Source: Pseudomonadota bacterium
Lineage (GTDB): Bacteria; Pseudomonadota; Gammaproteobacteria; Steroidobacterales; Steroidobacteraceae
Assembly (NCBI GenBank): GCA_021785405.1
Contig: JAJYFF010000011.1
Location: 1 to 52,606, forward strand
Length of the DNA: 52,606 nucleotides
Reading direction: 5' to 3'
Shown: one piece after another, positions 38,060-48,040 of the stretch
How the letters are laid out: each line of letters begins with the position of its first letter
How positions within the stretch are numbered: position 1 is the first letter of the stretch
Notes under the pieces: generated by a model
The model's database searches: none
What the model was told of the DNA's origin: nothing
Seen by the model: the letters and a program-made list of their open reading frames with translations, nothing else
Position numbers and translations under genes: made by a program

Positions 38060-39183
38060 GCGCGGACGTCGCGGACGCGGACGCGATGCGGCGGGCGATC
38101 GAGCTCGCGGCGCGCGGCTTGTTCACGACCGACCCGAATCCGCGCGTCGGCTGCGTGATCGTCCGCGACGGGCGCATCGTCGGCGAGGGTTGGCACCGGC
38201 GCGCCGGCGAACCGCATGCCGAGGTGCTCGCGCTGGGTGCGGCCGGCGCAGCGGCGCGCGGCGCGACCGCGGTGGTCACGCTGGAGCCTTGCTGCCACAC
38301 CGGGCGCACGCCGCCGTGCGCCGATGCGCTGATCGCCGCGGGCGTCGCCCGGGTCGTGTGCGCATCGCAGGACCCGAACCCGCGGGTCGCGGGCGGCGGG
38401 ATCGCGCGACTGCGGGCCGCCGGCGTCGAGGTCGTCGTCGGCACCGGGGCGCGCGAGGCGCGGGTGCTGAACCCCGGGTTCTTCGCGCGCTTCGAGCGCG
38501 GGCGGCCGCACGTGCGGCTGAAGCTCGCGGCGAGTCTCGACGCGCGGACCGCGTTCGCGGATCGGCGCCGCGCGTGGATCACCGGCGAGGCGGCGCGCGA
38601 GGACGTGCAGACCTGGCGTGCGCGCAGCGCCGCGGTGCTGACCGGGGCCGGCACGGTGCGCAGCGACGATCCGCGGCTCGACGTGCGTCTGGCCTACGGC
38701 GATCGGGTCCGGCAGCCGCTGCGGGTCGTGCTCGACCCGCAGGCGAGTTGCGCGCCGACCGCGAGGGTGTTCGCCGGCGGCGGCGCGCTGGTGTTCGTCG
38801 CGCCGGAGGCGCTCGCGGCCGCGCACGCCGCGCACGCGGGGTCGCCCGGCGTGCGGGTCGAGGCGCTGCCACGCGCGGCGGGCGGCGTCGACCTCGAGGC
38901 GGCGCTGGCTCGGCTCGCGGCGCTCGAGGTCAATGAATTATGGGTCGAGTGCGGCCCGCGGCTCGCGGGTTCGTGGCTCGAGCGCGGACTCGTGGACGAA
39001 CTGATCGTGTACTACGCGCCGCGGCTGCTCGGCGCGGACGCGCCGCCGCTCGCCGTGCTCCCGGCCGCCGACGACTCGGCCGGGGCGCACTTCGAATTCA
39101 TCGACGCGCGGTTCTTCGGACGGGATTTGCGCGTGATCTTGACGGCAAGACGAGAGGAATCGGCATGTTCACCGGGATCATAA
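38056..39183 (+). CDS. ribD: Bifunctional riboflavin deaminase/reductase RibD
   Basis: Encodes 375 residues from GTG 38056. The deaminase half has the zinc motif HAE (His54, Glu56) and [11 protein letters not shown] (Cys79, Cys88), plus [12 protein letters not shown]. The C-terminal reductase domain shows [29 protein letters not shown] and [14 protein letters not shown]. It carries out the second and third steps of riboflavin synthesis (deamination and side-chain reduction of the pyrimidine). It overlaps nrdR by 4 bp and ribE by 19 bp. No FMN riboswitch can sit in front of it because there is no leader. Confidence 0.96.
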   Translation: MSADVADADAMRRAIELAARGLFTTDPNPRVGCVIVRDGRIVGEGWHRRAGEPHAEVLALGAAGAAARGATAVVTLEPCCHTGRTPPCADALIAAGVARVVCASQDPNPRVAGGGIARLRAAGVEVVVGTGAREARVLNPGFFARFERGRPHVRLKLAASLDARTAFADRRRAWITGEAAREDVQTWRARSAAVLTGAGTVRSDDPRLDVRLAYGDRVRQPLRVVLDPQASCAPTARVFAGGGALVFVAPEALAAAHAAHAGSPGVRVEALPRAAGGVDLEAALARLAALEVNELWVECGPRLAGSWLERGLVDELIVYYAPRLLGADAPPLAVLPAADDSAGAHFEFIDARFFGRDLRVILTARREESACSPGS

Positions 39184-39764
39184 CGGGGGTCGGGCGCGTC
39201 GCCGCGGTGAACGCGCGGGGCGGCGACCTGGAAGTCGCGATCGAAGCGCGCGGCGGCGGGATCGAGCGGCTGCAGATCGGCGACAGCGTCGCGGTGCAAG
39301 GCGTGTGTCTCACGGTCACGCGCTGGGACGCGGCGGCGTTCTACGCGGACGTCTCGGGCGAGACGATCTCGAAGACGACGCTCGGCGGCCTGCGACCGGG
39401 CGCGCGGGTGAATCTCGAACCCAGCCTGCGCGCCGGCGATCCGCTCGGCGGGCATCTGGTGAGCGGCCACGTCGACGCGGTCGGCCGCGTGCTCGACGCC
39501 CGCGAGGATGCGCGCTCGTGGCGGGTGCGCTTCGAGGTGCCGGCGGCGCTCGCGCGCTTCGTCGCGCCGAAGGGCTCGATCTGCATCGACGGCGTGAGCC
39601 TGACCGTGAACGAGGTCGACGGGGCGGCGTTCGGCGTTAACCTGATTCCGCACACCCGCGCCGAGACCACGCTCGGCGACCGGGTCGCCGGCGACCCGGT
39701 GAACGTCGAGATCGACTTGATTGCACGCTATCTGGACCGCCTGGTCGGCGGTCCTCGGGAGTAA
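39165..39764 (+). CDS. ribE: Riboflavin synthase alpha subunit
   Basis: Encodes 199 residues. ATG 39165 has GAGAGGA nine bases upstream and lies within the end of ribD. The two tandem lumazine-binding repeats begin [12 protein letters not shown] and GGHLVSGHVDAVGRV; each has a CLTV- or SLTVNEV-type strand. It dismutates two molecules of 6,7-dimethyl-8-ribityllumazine to riboflavin. The internal duplication and length are normal for the family. Some bacteria call this gene ribC. Confidence 0.96.
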   Translation: MFTGIITGVGRVAAVNARGGDLEVAIEARGGGIERLQIGDSVAVQGVCLTVTRWDAAAFYADVSGETISKTTLGGLRPGARVNLEPSLRAGDPLGGHLVSGHVDAVGRVLDAREDARSWRVRFEVPAALARFVAPKGSICIDGVSLTVNEVDGAAFGVNLIPHTRAETTLGDRVAGDPVNVEIDLIARYLDRLVGGPRE

Positions 39765-39772
39765 CACGAACG

Positions 39773-40906
39773 ATGAGCGGATTGAACACGATCGACGAGA
39801 TTCTCGAGGACCTGCGCGCGGGGCACATGGTCGTGATCATGGACGACGAGGATCGGGAGAACGAAGGCGACCTCGTGATGGCCGCCTCCTGCGTGCGGGC
39901 CGAAGACGTGAACTTCATGGCGCGCTACGGGCGGGGGCTGATCTGCCTCACGCTCACGCGCGAGCGTTGCCGGCAGCTGCGCCTGCCGCTGATGGTCAGC
40001 GACACGGACAGCCAGCACAAGACCAACTTCACGCTGTCGATCGAGGCGGCCGAGGGCGTGACGACCGGGATATCGGCGCACGACCGGGCGCAGACGATCC
40101 GCGCCGCGGTCGCGTCGACCGCGAAGCCCGAGGACCTGCGCCAGCCAGGGCACGTGTTCCCGTTGATGGCGCAGCCGGGCGGGGTGCTCACGCGCGCCGG
40201 CCACACCGAGGCCGGATGCGATCTCGCGCGGCTCGCCGGCTTCATGCCCGCCGCGGTGATCGTCGAGATCCTGAACGAGGACGGCACGATGGCGCGCCGG
40301 CCGGACCTCGAGAAGTTCGCCGAGCGGCACGGCCTGAAGATCGGCACGATCGCCGATCTGATCCGCTACCGCCTGACGAACGACCGGTTGAACAACGAAC
40401 CGGCGGTCGAGCGGATCTACGACGGTACCGTCGACACCGAGTTCGGCGAGTTCCGCTTGTGCTGCTACGAGGACCATGTGCACAAGAACGTGCACGTCGC
40501 GCTGCTGAAGGGCGACGTGAACGCCGCGGTGCCGCCGCTCGTGCGCGTGCACGTGAACGACACGCTGCGTGACTTGATCGGCGTGCGCAGCGAACGTCTC
40601 GGATGGCCGCTGCGCGCCGCGATCCGGCGCATCGCGAGCGAACCCTCGGGGGTCGTCGTGATCCTGCGCTCGGAGGAGAATCCGCGGGAATTCATGGAGA
40701 GCGTGCGTCAGATCGAACGCCCACCGGCCGAGGCGGTCGTGCCGGCCGCGCATGGCGCGACCGTGATCCGCACCTACGGGATCGGCGCGCAGATCCTCAC
40801 CGACCTCGGCGTGAAGCGGATGCGGGTGCTGAGCGCGCCGAAGCAGCTGCAGGGCCTCGCCGCGTTCGACCTGGAGATCACCGGCTACGTCGACGGCGGC
40901 GAATGA
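39773..40906 (+). CDS. ribBA: 3,4-dihydroxy-2-butanone-4-phosphate synthase with degenerate GTP cyclohydrolase II domain
   Basis: Encodes 377 residues. The N-terminal RibB domain is intact: [15 protein letters not shown] (residues 24-38), [14 protein letters not shown] and [16 protein letters not shown]. It makes the four-carbon unit from ribulose 5-phosphate. The C-terminal half (about 205-377) is recognisably RibA-like ([36 protein letters not shown]), but the zinc-binding block is gone: [17 protein letters not shown] replaces the expected HSECLTGD...CDCG, so all three zinc cysteines are missing. GTP cyclohydrolase II activity is therefore unlikely and another ribA should exist elsewhere. 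This matches the RibBX type of Proteobacteria. Confidence 0.95.
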   Translation: MSGLNTIDEILEDLRAGHMVVIMDDEDRENEGDLVMAASCVRAEDVNFMARYGRGLICLTLTRERCRQLRLPLMVSDTDSQHKTNFTLSIEAAEGVTTGISAHDRAQTIRAAVASTAKPEDLRQPGHVFPLMAQPGGVLTRAGHTEAGCDLARLAGFMPAAVIVEILNEDGTMARRPDLEKFAERHGLKIGTIADLIRYRLTNDRLNNEPAVERIYDGTVDTEFGEFRLCCYEDHVHKNVHVALLKGDVNAAVPPLVRVHVNDTLRDLIGVRSERLGWPLRAAIRRIASEPSGVVVILRSEENPREFMESVRQIERPPAEAVVPAAHGATVIRTYGIGAQILTDLGVKRMRVLSAPKQLQGLAAFDLEITGYVDGGE

Positions 40907-40920
40907 GCGGCCGCGCGGCT

Positions 40921-40926
40921 TATACT
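40921..40926 (+). promoter_or_regulatory. Possible internal -10 box ahead of ribH
   Basis: TATACT lies 33 bp before the GTG start of ribH, with AGGA at 40948-40951 as ribosome binding site. No -35 match is evident. It could give ribH and nusB some expression separate from the upstream operon. Confidence 0.3.
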
Positions 40927-40959
40927 CCGAATCCCTCGAAACCCCACAGGAACGCGACC

Positions 40960-41442
40960 GTGCCCCAGGCGACCCCCCGAACGATCGAAGGTGATCTGTC
41001 CGCCCGCGAACTGCGCATCGCGTGCGTCGCGGCACGCTTCAACGAATTCGTCGTGGAGCCGCTGCTGCGGGGTGCGCTGGACGCGCTCGCGCGCCACGGG
41101 ATCGACGAGGGACGGGTCGACGTCGTGCGCGTCCCGGGCGCGTTCGAGATTCCGATCGTCGTGCGCAAGCTGGCCGCGTCGACGCGCTACGACGCGTTGA
41201 TCGCGCTCGGCGCGGTCATTCGCGGCGACACGCCGCATTTCGACTACGTCGCCGGTGAATGCGCCGCGGGCCTCGCCCGGGTCGCACTCGAGACCGGCGT
41301 GCCGGTCGCCTTCGGCGTGCTCACGACCGACACGGTCGACCAGGCGCTCGACCGGGCCGGCGGCAAGGCGGGCAACAAGGGGGCCGACGCCGCGCTGACC
41401 GCGATCGAGATGGCGACCTTGTTGCGAAAAATCGAGTCGTGA
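40960..41442 (+). CDS. ribH: 6,7-dimethyl-8-ribityllumazine synthase
   Basis: Encodes 160 residues from GTG 40960, which has AGGA eight bases upstream. An in-frame ATG at 40903 overlapping the ribBA stop would add 19 residues not needed by the family. Motifs: [46 protein letters not shown] with general-acid His93, and [20 protein letters not shown]. It condenses the RibB product with the pyrimidine to form lumazine, usually as a pentamer or 60-mer shell. Its TGA overlaps the nusB GTG. Confidence 0.96.
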   Translation: MPQATPRTIEGDLSARELRIACVAARFNEFVVEPLLRGALDALARHGIDEGRVDVVRVPGAFEIPIVVRKLAASTRYDALIALGAVIRGDTPHFDYVAGECAAGLARVALETGVPVAFGVLTTDTVDQALDRAGGKAGNKGADAALTAIEMATLLRKIES

Positions 41443-41903
41443 CGGCGACCGACCCGCGACCCGCGGCGACCGGGCGGCGCGCGCGCAGCCACGCGCGGCG
41501 GCTCGCGCTGCAGGCGCTGTACGAGTTGCAGATCAACCCGCGGCCGTGGCTCGAGATCGCGCGCGACTTCGAAGCCGACCCGGAGGCCGATCGCGCCGAC
41601 CGGGAGTATTTCCGCGAGTCGCTGGGCGCCGTCGCGGACCGGCGCGAGGAGCTCGACCACGTAATCGCGAAGTTCGGCGACATCGCGCCGCCGGCGCTCG
41701 ACCCGATCGAGCACGCGGTGCTGTGGCTCGGCGTGTACGAACTCCTCGACCGCCCGGAGCTGCCGTACCGCGTCGTGATCGCCGAGGCGGTCGAGCTGAC
41801 GAAGCGCTTCGGCGCGACCGATGCCCACAAGTTCGTGAATGCGGTCCTGGATCGCGCCGCGCGCGAGTTGCGTCCCTTGGAATACGGGCGCGAGCGGAGC
41901 TGA
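41439..41903 (+). CDS. nusB: Transcription antitermination factor NusB
   Basis: Encodes 154 residues from a GTG overlapping the ribH stop (GTGA). [85 protein letters not shown] are typical throughout. NusB binds boxA RNA together with NusE (S10) and is needed for rRNA antitermination. Gene order ribH-nusB-thiL is conserved in Proteobacteria. The basic N-terminal stretch is slightly longer than in E. coli. Confidence 0.96.
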   Translation: MTATDPRPAATGRRARSHARRLALQALYELQINPRPWLEIARDFEADPEADRADREYFRESLGAVADRREELDHVIAKFGDIAPPALDPIEHAVLWLGVYELLDRPELPYRVVIAEAVELTKRFGATDAHKFVNAVLDRAARELRPLEYGRERS

Positions 41904-41908
41904 GCGGC

Positions 41909-42913
41909 GTGGCGGGCGTCGGCCTCGGCGAGTTCGAGATCATCCGCCGCTATTTCGCGCGGGCGGGCGCGCGAGCGGCCGCCGGCACGACGATCCTCGG
42001 CATCGGCGACGACGCGGCGGTGCTGCGCGTTCCGGCCGGCTGCGATCTCGTCGCCGCGGTCGACACGATCGTCGAGGGGCGGCACTTCCTGCGCGGCAGC
42101 GACCCCCGGTCGATCGGCCATCGCGCGCTCGCGGTGAACTTGAGCGACGTGGCGGCGATGGGCGCGATCCCGGCCTGGGCGACGCTCGCGCTGAGCTTGC
42201 CGGCGGCGGATCCGGACTGGCTCGAGGGCTTCGCCGGCGGATTCTTCGATCTGGCGCGCGAGCACGGGGTCGAACTGGTCGGCGGCGACACGACCGCCGG
42301 TCCGCTGACGATCAGCGTGCAGATCCTCGGCGTCGTTCCCGCCGGGGAGGCCTTGCGGCGCAGCGGCGCCCGCCCCGGCGATCTGATCGCGGTCACCGGC
42401 ACGCTCGGCGACGCGGGCGCGGGCCTCGAGGTCGCGCGGTGGGCGCAACGACCGCGCGACGCGCACGCCCTCGCGCTGTTGCGCCGCTACGAGTTTCCCG
42501 AGCCACGCGTCGCGTTCGGCCGCGCCGCGCGCGGCATCGCGAGCGCGGCGATGGACGTCTCCGATGGCCTCGCCGGGGATCTCGCGAAGCTCGCGGCCGC
42601 GAGCGGCGTCGCCGCGGCGGTCGAGGTCGACGATCTGCCGCTGTCGACGGCGCTGCGGGCCACCGTCTCGCCCGCGCAGGCGCTCGATCAGGCGCTCGGC
42701 GGCGGGGACGACTACGAACTCCTGCTCGCGGTCGCACCGGAGGCAATGCCTCGGCTCGCGGCGGTTGCGGCCGAGAGCGCGACCCCGCTCACGGTGATCG
42801 GCGAGTTCCGCGGCGGCGAGGGGGTGCAGTGGACCCGCGGCGGGCGCCCGTACGTGCCCGCGAGGGGGGGATTCGACCACTTTGGCGGAGCCTCGACCCA
42901 GTTCACGGATTGA
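41909..42913 (+). CDS. thiL: Thiamine-monophosphate kinase
   Basis: Encodes 334 residues. GTG 41909 follows GGAG at 41896-41899; no ATG is available near the conserved N-terminus GLGEFEIIRRYF. ThiL phosphorylates thiamine monophosphate to the diphosphate cofactor. The AIRS-like fold is shown by GIGDDAAVL, DTIVEGRHF, ALAVNLSDVAAMGA, VGGDTTAGP, GDLIAVTGTLGDAGAG, MDVSDGLAGDLAKLA and GGGDDYELLLAV. In many relatives pgpA follows; here a protein kinase gene takes that place. Confidence 0.95.
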   Translation: MAGVGLGEFEIIRRYFARAGARAAAGTTILGIGDDAAVLRVPAGCDLVAAVDTIVEGRHFLRGSDPRSIGHRALAVNLSDVAAMGAIPAWATLALSLPAADPDWLEGFAGGFFDLAREHGVELVGGDTTAGPLTISVQILGVVPAGEALRRSGARPGDLIAVTGTLGDAGAGLEVARWAQRPRDAHALALLRRYEFPEPRVAFGRAARGIASAAMDVSDGLAGDLAKLAAASGVAAAVEVDDLPLSTALRATVSPAQALDQALGGGDDYELLLAVAPEAMPRLAAVAAESATPLTVIGEFRGGEGVQWTRGGRPYVPARGGFDHFGGASTQFTD

Positions 42914-42977
42914 AAGGCCGTGGGGCCGGTATCGTAGCTCCCGGTGTCGATTTCCGGCGGAATGGCGCGGTTCGTCC

Positions 42978-44294
42978 TTGAGCAATATCGGTTCCAAAGT
43001 GATTCCCCTGTCCTCCGGCGTCCCGGCGTCGCTGCCGGAGAAGATCGGCAAGTACCCGATCATCAAGGAAGTCGGCCGCGGCAGCACCGGCGTCGTGTAC
43101 CTCTCGCACGACCCGTACTACGGACGCGACGTCGCGATCAAGGTCTACAACATCGAGGCCGCCGGCGACGAGATCCGCAAGCGCATCGCGCGCAAGATGT
43201 TCCTCTCCGAAGCGCACATGGTCGGGATGCTCCAGCACCCGAACATCCTGCCGATCTACGACGCGGGCGAGGAGGATGGGCATTGCTACATCGTTACAGA
43301 ACACGTGCACGGCGCGCGCACCCTCGTCGCGTATTGCCGTCCGGACAACCTGCTGCGGATCGACGACGTCGTCGAGATCGTCTACAAGGCGGCGCGCGCG
43401 TTGCACTACGCGCACAGCCGCGGCGTGATCCACCGCGACGTCAAGCCGAGCAACCTGATGCTCACGCAGGACTCGGACGTGCGGATCATCGACTTCGGGA
43501 TCGCGCTGGTCGCGGACTCGGACATCTCGCGGATCGAAGGCATCGCCGGCAGCCCCTCGTACATGTCGCCGGAGCAGGTGCAGTCGATCGAGCTCACCAA
43601 CCGCTCCGACCTGTATTCGCTCGGCGCGGTGATGTACGAGCTGTTGACCGGGACGCGGCCGTTCCGGGCCGGCAACCTGCAGAAATTGCTCCATCAGATC
43701 GTGTTCGCGACGCCGCCGCCGATCCACACGCTGCGCTCGGACGTGCCCGAGGAACTCGAGAACGTCGCGGCGATGGCGCTCGCGAAGGACCCGGATAAGC
43801 GCTACGCGACCGGCCTCGATTTCGCGGCGGACCTGACCCGGGTCCACCAGAAGCTGCGCGCGCAGTACAACCGCATCGACCAGCAGGAGCAGTTCGGCCT
43901 GCTGCGCAAGCTCAAGTTCTTCCACGAGTTCTCGCACGCCGAGATCTGGGAGGTGCTGCGCGCGAGCAGCTGGCAGGACTACGGCGACGGCGAGGAGATC
44001 GTCAAGGAAGGCGAGATGGACGATCGCTTCTACATCATCGTCGAGGGCACGGTCGACGTCGGCCGCCACGGCCGGCTGCTCGGACGGCTCGAGAGCGGCG
44101 ACTGCTTCGGCGAGACCAGCTACGTGCGTGGCGCGAAACGCACCGCGACGATCACCGCGCACGGGTCGGTGACCGTGATGAAGGTGAGCTCGACGCTCCT
44201 CGAGCAAGTCTCGGCGGAGTGCCAGTTGCGCTTCAACCAGGTGTTCCTGCGCAGCCTGATCGCCCGGCTGCAGCGCGCCGAGGCCCGGCCCTGA
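42978..44294 (+). CDS. Ser/Thr protein kinase with C-terminal cyclic-nucleotide-binding domain
   Basis: Encodes about 438 residues if the TTG at 42978 is the start; a GTG at 42999 is an alternative and no strong ribosome binding site decides. The Hanks-type kinase domain (about 25-290) is complete: glycine loop VGRGSTGVV, Lys55 in VAIKVY, catalytic HRDVKPSNLML, metal-binding DFGIAL and substrate-loop YMSPEQ. The C-terminal domain (about 315-430) is a cAMP/cGMP-receptor fold with EEIVKEGEMDDRFYIIVEG and FGETSYV followed by RTATITA, the phosphate-binding cassette with its Glu and Arg. There is no transmembrane segment. Kinase activity may be gated by a nucleotide second messenger; the targets are unknown. 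Confidence 0.9.
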   Translation: MSNIGSKVIPLSSGVPASLPEKIGKYPIIKEVGRGSTGVVYLSHDPYYGRDVAIKVYNIEAAGDEIRKRIARKMFLSEAHMVGMLQHPNILPIYDAGEEDGHCYIVTEHVHGARTLVAYCRPDNLLRIDDVVEIVYKAARALHYAHSRGVIHRDVKPSNLMLTQDSDVRIIDFGIALVADSDISRIEGIAGSPSYMSPEQVQSIELTNRSDLYSLGAVMYELLTGTRPFRAGNLQKLLHQIVFATPPPIHTLRSDVPEELENVAAMALAKDPDKRYATGLDFAADLTRVHQKLRAQYNRIDQQEQFGLLRKLKFFHEFSHAEIWEVLRASSWQDYGDGEEIVKEGEMDDRFYIIVEGTVDVGRHGRLLGRLESGDCFGETSYVRGAKRTATITAHGSVTVMKVSSTLLEQVSAECQLRFNQVFLRSLIARLQRAEARP

Positions 44295-44301
44295 CGCTGG
44301 C

Positions 44302-45168
44302 CTAGCGGGCCCGCTCCGTCTTCACGGCGCGATCCACGGCGTCGCGTGCGCCCGCGCTCTTGTCGTGCTCGATCATCGCGTACGCCGAGTGGTTGTGGAT
44401 CGACTCGAAGTTCTCCGCCTCGACGACGTACGCGGCGACCCGTGGCTCGGCGTTCAGCGCGACCGCGACGTCGCGGACGATGTCCTCGACGAACTTCGGG
44501 TTGTCGTAGGCGCGCTCCGTCACGTATTTCTCGTCGACGCGCTTCAGCATCCCGTAGACCTCGCAGGACGCTTCCCGCTCGGCGATGTCGATCAAGTCCT
44601 CGAGCCACAGGTGCTCGGTGATCTTCGCGGTGATCGTGATGTGCGAGCGCTGGTTGTGCGCGCCGTAGTTCGAGATCGTCTTCGAGCACGGGCACAGGCT
44701 CGTCGCCGCGACCACGACCTTCAGCCAGACCTCGGTCCGGCCGCCGCGGTGTTCGCCGAAGATCGCGGCCTTGTAGTCCATCAGGCTCTCGACGCCCGAG
44801 ACCGGCGCCTTCTTCATCACGAAGTACGGAAAGGTCATCTCGATGTGGCCGGCGCTCGCGTCGAGGTACTCGGTCATCTCGCCGAGCATCTGCGTGAACG
44901 AGTCGATCGAGATCTCCCGCTCGTGGCGGTTCAGGATGTCGACGAACCGGGACATGTGCGTGCCCTTGAAGTCGTGCGGGAGGTTCACGTACATGTTGAA
45001 GTTCGCGACCGTGCGTTGCTCGCCGCCGGTGCGGTCCTTGATCCGCACTGGATGGTAGATGTCCTTGATCCCGACCTTGTTGATCGGGATGCGGCGCAGG
45101 TCGGCGTGCCCTTGCACGTCCTCGATGGCGGTGGGATCGGACCCTGGCGCGGGTATCGCGGCGTTCAT
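44302..45168 (-). CDS. folE2: GTP cyclohydrolase FolE2 (type IB)
   Basis: Encodes 288 residues. ATG at 45166-45168 lies 4 bp after the dxs stop. Motifs: [40 protein letters not shown] with the metal-binding Cys and His, [38 protein letters not shown] and [12 protein letters not shown]. FolE2 makes dihydroneopterin triphosphate from GTP for folate and queuosine-type pathways and, unlike FolE, can work with metals other than zinc. In some bacteria it is induced by zinc limitation; no Zur-type operator was recognised here. It converges with the kinase gene with 7 bp between them. Confidence 0.95.
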   Translation of the reverse strand: MNAAIPAPGSDPTAIEDVQGHADLRRIPINKVGIKDIYHPVRIKDRTGGEQRTVANFNMYVNLPHDFKGTHMSRFVDILNRHEREISIDSFTQMLGEMTEYLDASAGHIEMTFPYFVMKKAPVSGVESLMDYKAAIFGEHRGGRTEVWLKVVVAATSLCPCSKTISNYGAHNQRSHITITAKITEHLWLEDLIDIAEREASCEVYGMLKRVDEKYVTERAYDNPKFVEDIVRDVAVALNAEPRVAAYVVEAENFESIHNHSAYAMIEHDKSAGARDAVDRAVKTERAR

Positions 45169-45172
45169 CGGT

Positions 45173-47071
45173 TCAACTCGCCGCATCGGCCGCGCGGCGC
45201 AGCCCCTGCGGCCGCGCCCAGGCGAGGATCCGGGTGCGCAGCGTCGCGAGGTCGAGGCCCGCGTCGATGAGATTGTCCTCGCGCGATCCATGCGCGATCG
45301 GTTGGTCGGGGATCCCGATCTGCAGGATCGGGCCGTGGTGGCCGCGGGCGTTCAGCACCTCGGCGACCGCGCTGCCGGCGCCCCCGGCGACGACGTTCTC
45401 CTCGATCGTGATGATGCGATCGTGCGTCGCCGCGAGCCGGTTGATCAGTTCCACGTCGATCGGCTTCACGAACCGCATGTTCACGACGGTCGCGTCGATC
45501 TCCTTGCCGATCTCGAGCGCGTTCGTGACCAGGCTGCCGAACGCGAGCAACGCGATGCCGGCACGGCCCTCGCGCAGCATTGATGCGCGTCCGATCGGCA
45601 GCGCGCGCATCTCCTCCTGCACGGCGACGCCCGGGCCGGTGCCGCGCGGGTAGCGGACCGCCGCGGGCCCGTCGATCGTCGTCGCGGTGTGGAGCATCTG
45701 CCGGCACTCGTCCTCGTTCGACGGCGCCATCACCACGATGTTCGGCAGGCAGCGCAGGAAGCTCAGATCGTAACTGCCCTGGTGGGTCGCGCCGTCACCG
45801 CCGACGAGCCCGGCGCGGTCGATCGCGAACGTGACCGGCAGGTTCTGCAGCGCGACGTCATGGACCAGTTGATCGTAGCCGCGCTGCAGGAAGCTCGAAT
45901 AGATCGCGACCACCGGGCGCATCCCCTCGCACGCGAGGCCCGCCGCGAACGTGATCGCATGCTGCTCGGCGATGCCGACGTCGAAGTAGCGCTCCGGGAA
46001 GCGCTTCTCGTACTCGACCATCCCGGAGCCTTCGCGCATCGCGGGGGTGATGCCGACGATGCGCGGGTCGCGTTCGGCCGCGTCGCAGAGCCACTTGCCG
46101 AAGATCTGCGAGTAGGTCGGCCCGCTCGCCTTGTCCTTGAAGATCGTCGCACTCGCCGGGTCGAACGGCCCCGGGCCGTGCCACTTGATCGGGTCGGCCT
46201 CCGCCGGCGCGTAGCCCTTGCCCTTGCGCGTGACGATGTGCAGCAGCTGCGGGCCCTTCATGTCGCGCATGTTCTCGAGCGTCGCGAGCAGCGCGTTCAG
46301 GTCGTGCCCGTCGATCGGGCCGATGTAGTTCAGCCCGAGTTCCTCGAACACCGTCCCGGGCAGGATCATCCCCTTCACGTGCTCCTCGGAGCGGCGGGCC
46401 AGTTCCCAGACGGTCGGCATCTGCCGCAGCACCTTCTTGCCGCCCTCGCGCAGCGTCGCGTAGATCTTCCCGGAGAGCATGCGGGCGAAGTAGTTCGACA
46501 TCGCGCCGACGTTGTTCGAGATCGACATGTCGTTGTCGTTCAGCACGACGAGCAGGTCGACGTTCAGGCTGCCGGCGTGGTTCAGCGCCTCGAACGCCAT
46601 TCCCGCGGTCATCGCGCCGTCGCCGATCACCGCGACCACCCGGCGGCGCTCGCCGAGCGCGGCCGCGCCGATCGCCATGCCCAGCGCCGCGCTGATCGAG
46701 GTGCTCGAATGCCCGACGCCGAAGGTGTCGTAGACGCTCTCCGAGCGTGTCGGGAACGGTGCGAGTCCGTGGTGTTGCTTGATCGTGCGCAGCACGTCAC
46801 GGCGCCCGGTCAGCACCTTGTGCGGATAGGCTTGATGTCCGACGTCCCAAACCAGCCGATCGTCCGGCGTCTGGAACACGTAATGCAACGCGACCGTGAG
46901 CTCGACGGTGCCGAGCCCCGCGGCGAAGTGGCCGCCCCGCTGGCTGACCGTGTGGATCAGGTAGCGGCGCAACTCGTCCGCGACCGCCCCCAGTTCGCTG
47001 CGGGGCAGTGACCGCAAGTCGGCCGGCGAATCGATCCGGGACAACAACGGAAAGTCGTCGGAGATGCTCAT
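45173..47071 (-). CDS. dxs: 1-deoxy-D-xylulose-5-phosphate synthase
   Basis: Encodes about 632 residues. I favour the ATG at 47071; an ATG three codons earlier (47080) is also possible. The thiamine-diphosphate enzyme joins pyruvate and glyceraldehyde 3-phosphate in the first step of the MEP isoprenoid pathway. Visible: [38 protein letters not shown], the ThDP motif [18 protein letters not shown] ending [34 protein letters not shown] and [14 protein letters not shown]. It follows ispA by 62 bp, so both isoprenoid genes probably share a transcript with xseB. TTGACC at 47098-47103 may be a -35 box for an extra promoter. Confidence 0.97.
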   Translation of the reverse strand: MSISDDFPLLSRIDSPADLRSLPRSELGAVADELRRYLIHTVSQRGGHFAAGLGTVELTVALHYVFQTPDDRLVWDVGHQAYPHKVLTGRRDVLRTIKQHHGLAPFPTRSESVYDTFGVGHSSTSISAALGMAIGAAALGERRRVVAVIGDGAMTAGMAFEALNHAGSLNVDLLVVLNDNDMSISNNVGAMSNYFARMLSGKIYATLREGGKKVLRQMPTVWELARRSEEHVKGMILPGTVFEELGLNYIGPIDGHDLNALLATLENMRDMKGPQLLHIVTRKGKGYAPAEADPIKWHGPGPFDPASATIFKDKASGPTYSQIFGKWLCDAAERDPRIVGITPAMREGSGMVEYEKRFPERYFDVGIAEQHAITFAAGLACEGMRPVVAIYSSFLQRGYDQLVHDVALQNLPVTFAIDRAGLVGGDGATHQGSYDLSFLRCLPNIVVMAPSNEDECRQMLHTATTIDGPAAVRYPRGTGPGVAVQEEMRALPIGRASMLREGRAGIALLAFGSLVTNALEIGKEIDATVVNMRFVKPIDVELINRLAATHDRIITIEENVVAGGAGSAVAEVLNARGHHGPILQIGIPDQPIAHGSREDNLIDAGLDLATLRTRILAWARPQGLRRAADAAS

Positions 47072-47133
47072 GTGACGCATAGTTTACATGGCCGGCCGGT
47101 CAAACTCGACGCCGCCGCTCGACCGGCAAGCCC

Positions 47134-48030
47134 TCAGGCGCGCCGATCGACGACGTAGGCCGCGAGATCAGCGAGGATCTGCGCTTTTTCGCCAAAACTC
47201 GCGATTCGCTCGCTCGCCCGGACCTTCAGGGCTTGGGCCCGTTGCTTCGACGCATCGAGACCGAGAATGCTCGCGTAGGTGGGTTTCGAGCGCGCCGCGT
47301 CGGCGCCCGCCTGCTTGCCGATGTCCTCGGTGCTGCCCTCGACGTCGAGGATGTCGTCCTGGATCTGGAACGCGAGCCCGACGTCCTTCGCATAGTCGTC
47401 GAGCGCGGCCTGGTGCGCCTCGGCAAGCCCCTCGGCCGCGGCCGCGGCCATCAGTACGCTCGCGCGAATCAGCGCGCCGGTCTTGCGACGGTGCATCTCT
47501 TCGAGGTCCGGCAAATCGAGCCGGCGACCGACCGCGGCGAGGTCGAGCGCCTGCCCCCCCGCCATGCCGGCGGTGCCGCTCGCCTCCGCGAGGATGCGGA
47601 TCGTCGCGATGCGCGCGGCCGCGCTGCCGATCGCCGGGTCCTTCGCGAGCACTTCGAACGCGAGGACTTGCAGCGCGTCGCCGGTCAGGATCGCGGTGGC
47701 TTCGTCGAACGCTCGGTGCGTGGTCGGCCGGCCGCGGCGCAGGTCGTCGTCGTCCATCGCCGGCAAATCGTCGTGGACCAGCGAGTACGCGTGGATCAAC
47801 TCGACCGCGGCCGCCGGCGCGTCGAGGCTCCGCGGATCGAGGCCGAGCGCGGCACCGGTCGCATACACCAGGATCGGCCGCAGGCGCTTGCCGCCGCCGA
47901 GCACCGAATAACGCATGGCCGCGTGCAAGCGGGTCGGCACCGCGTCCGCGGCCGGCAGGCAGCGCTCCAGGACGCGTTCGACGCGCGCTTGATGGTCACG
48001 GAAGAACGCTTCGATCGTCGGGGTCGGCAT
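47134..48030 (-). CDS. ispA: Farnesyl diphosphate synthase (polyprenyl synthetase family)
   Basis: Encodes 298 residues. The two aspartate-rich motifs of trans-prenyl transferases are present: HDDLPAMDDDDLRRGRPT (FARM, DDxxxxD type of bacterial FPP synthases) and FQIQDDILDVEG (SARM). GGGKRLRPILVYATG carries the diphosphate-binding Lys and Arg, and KTGALIRASV is also conserved. It elongates dimethylallyl to farnesyl diphosphate, using products of the pathway started by Dxs next door. It is 10 bp downstream of xseB on the same strand. Confidence 0.95.
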   Translation of the reverse strand: MPTPTIEAFFRDHQARVERVLERCLPAADAVPTRLHAAMRYSVLGGGKRLRPILVYATGAALGLDPRSLDAPAAAVELIHAYSLVHDDLPAMDDDDLRRGRPTTHRAFDEATAILTGDALQVLAFEVLAKDPAIGSAAARIATIRILAEASGTAGMAGGQALDLAAVGRRLDLPDLEEMHRRKTGALIRASVLMAAAAAEGLAEAHQAALDDYAKDVGLAFQIQDDILDVEGSTEDIGKQAGADAARSKPTYASILGLDASKQRAQALKVRASERIASFGEKAQILADLAAYVVDRRA

Positions 48031-48040
48031 CGCGGGGTAC

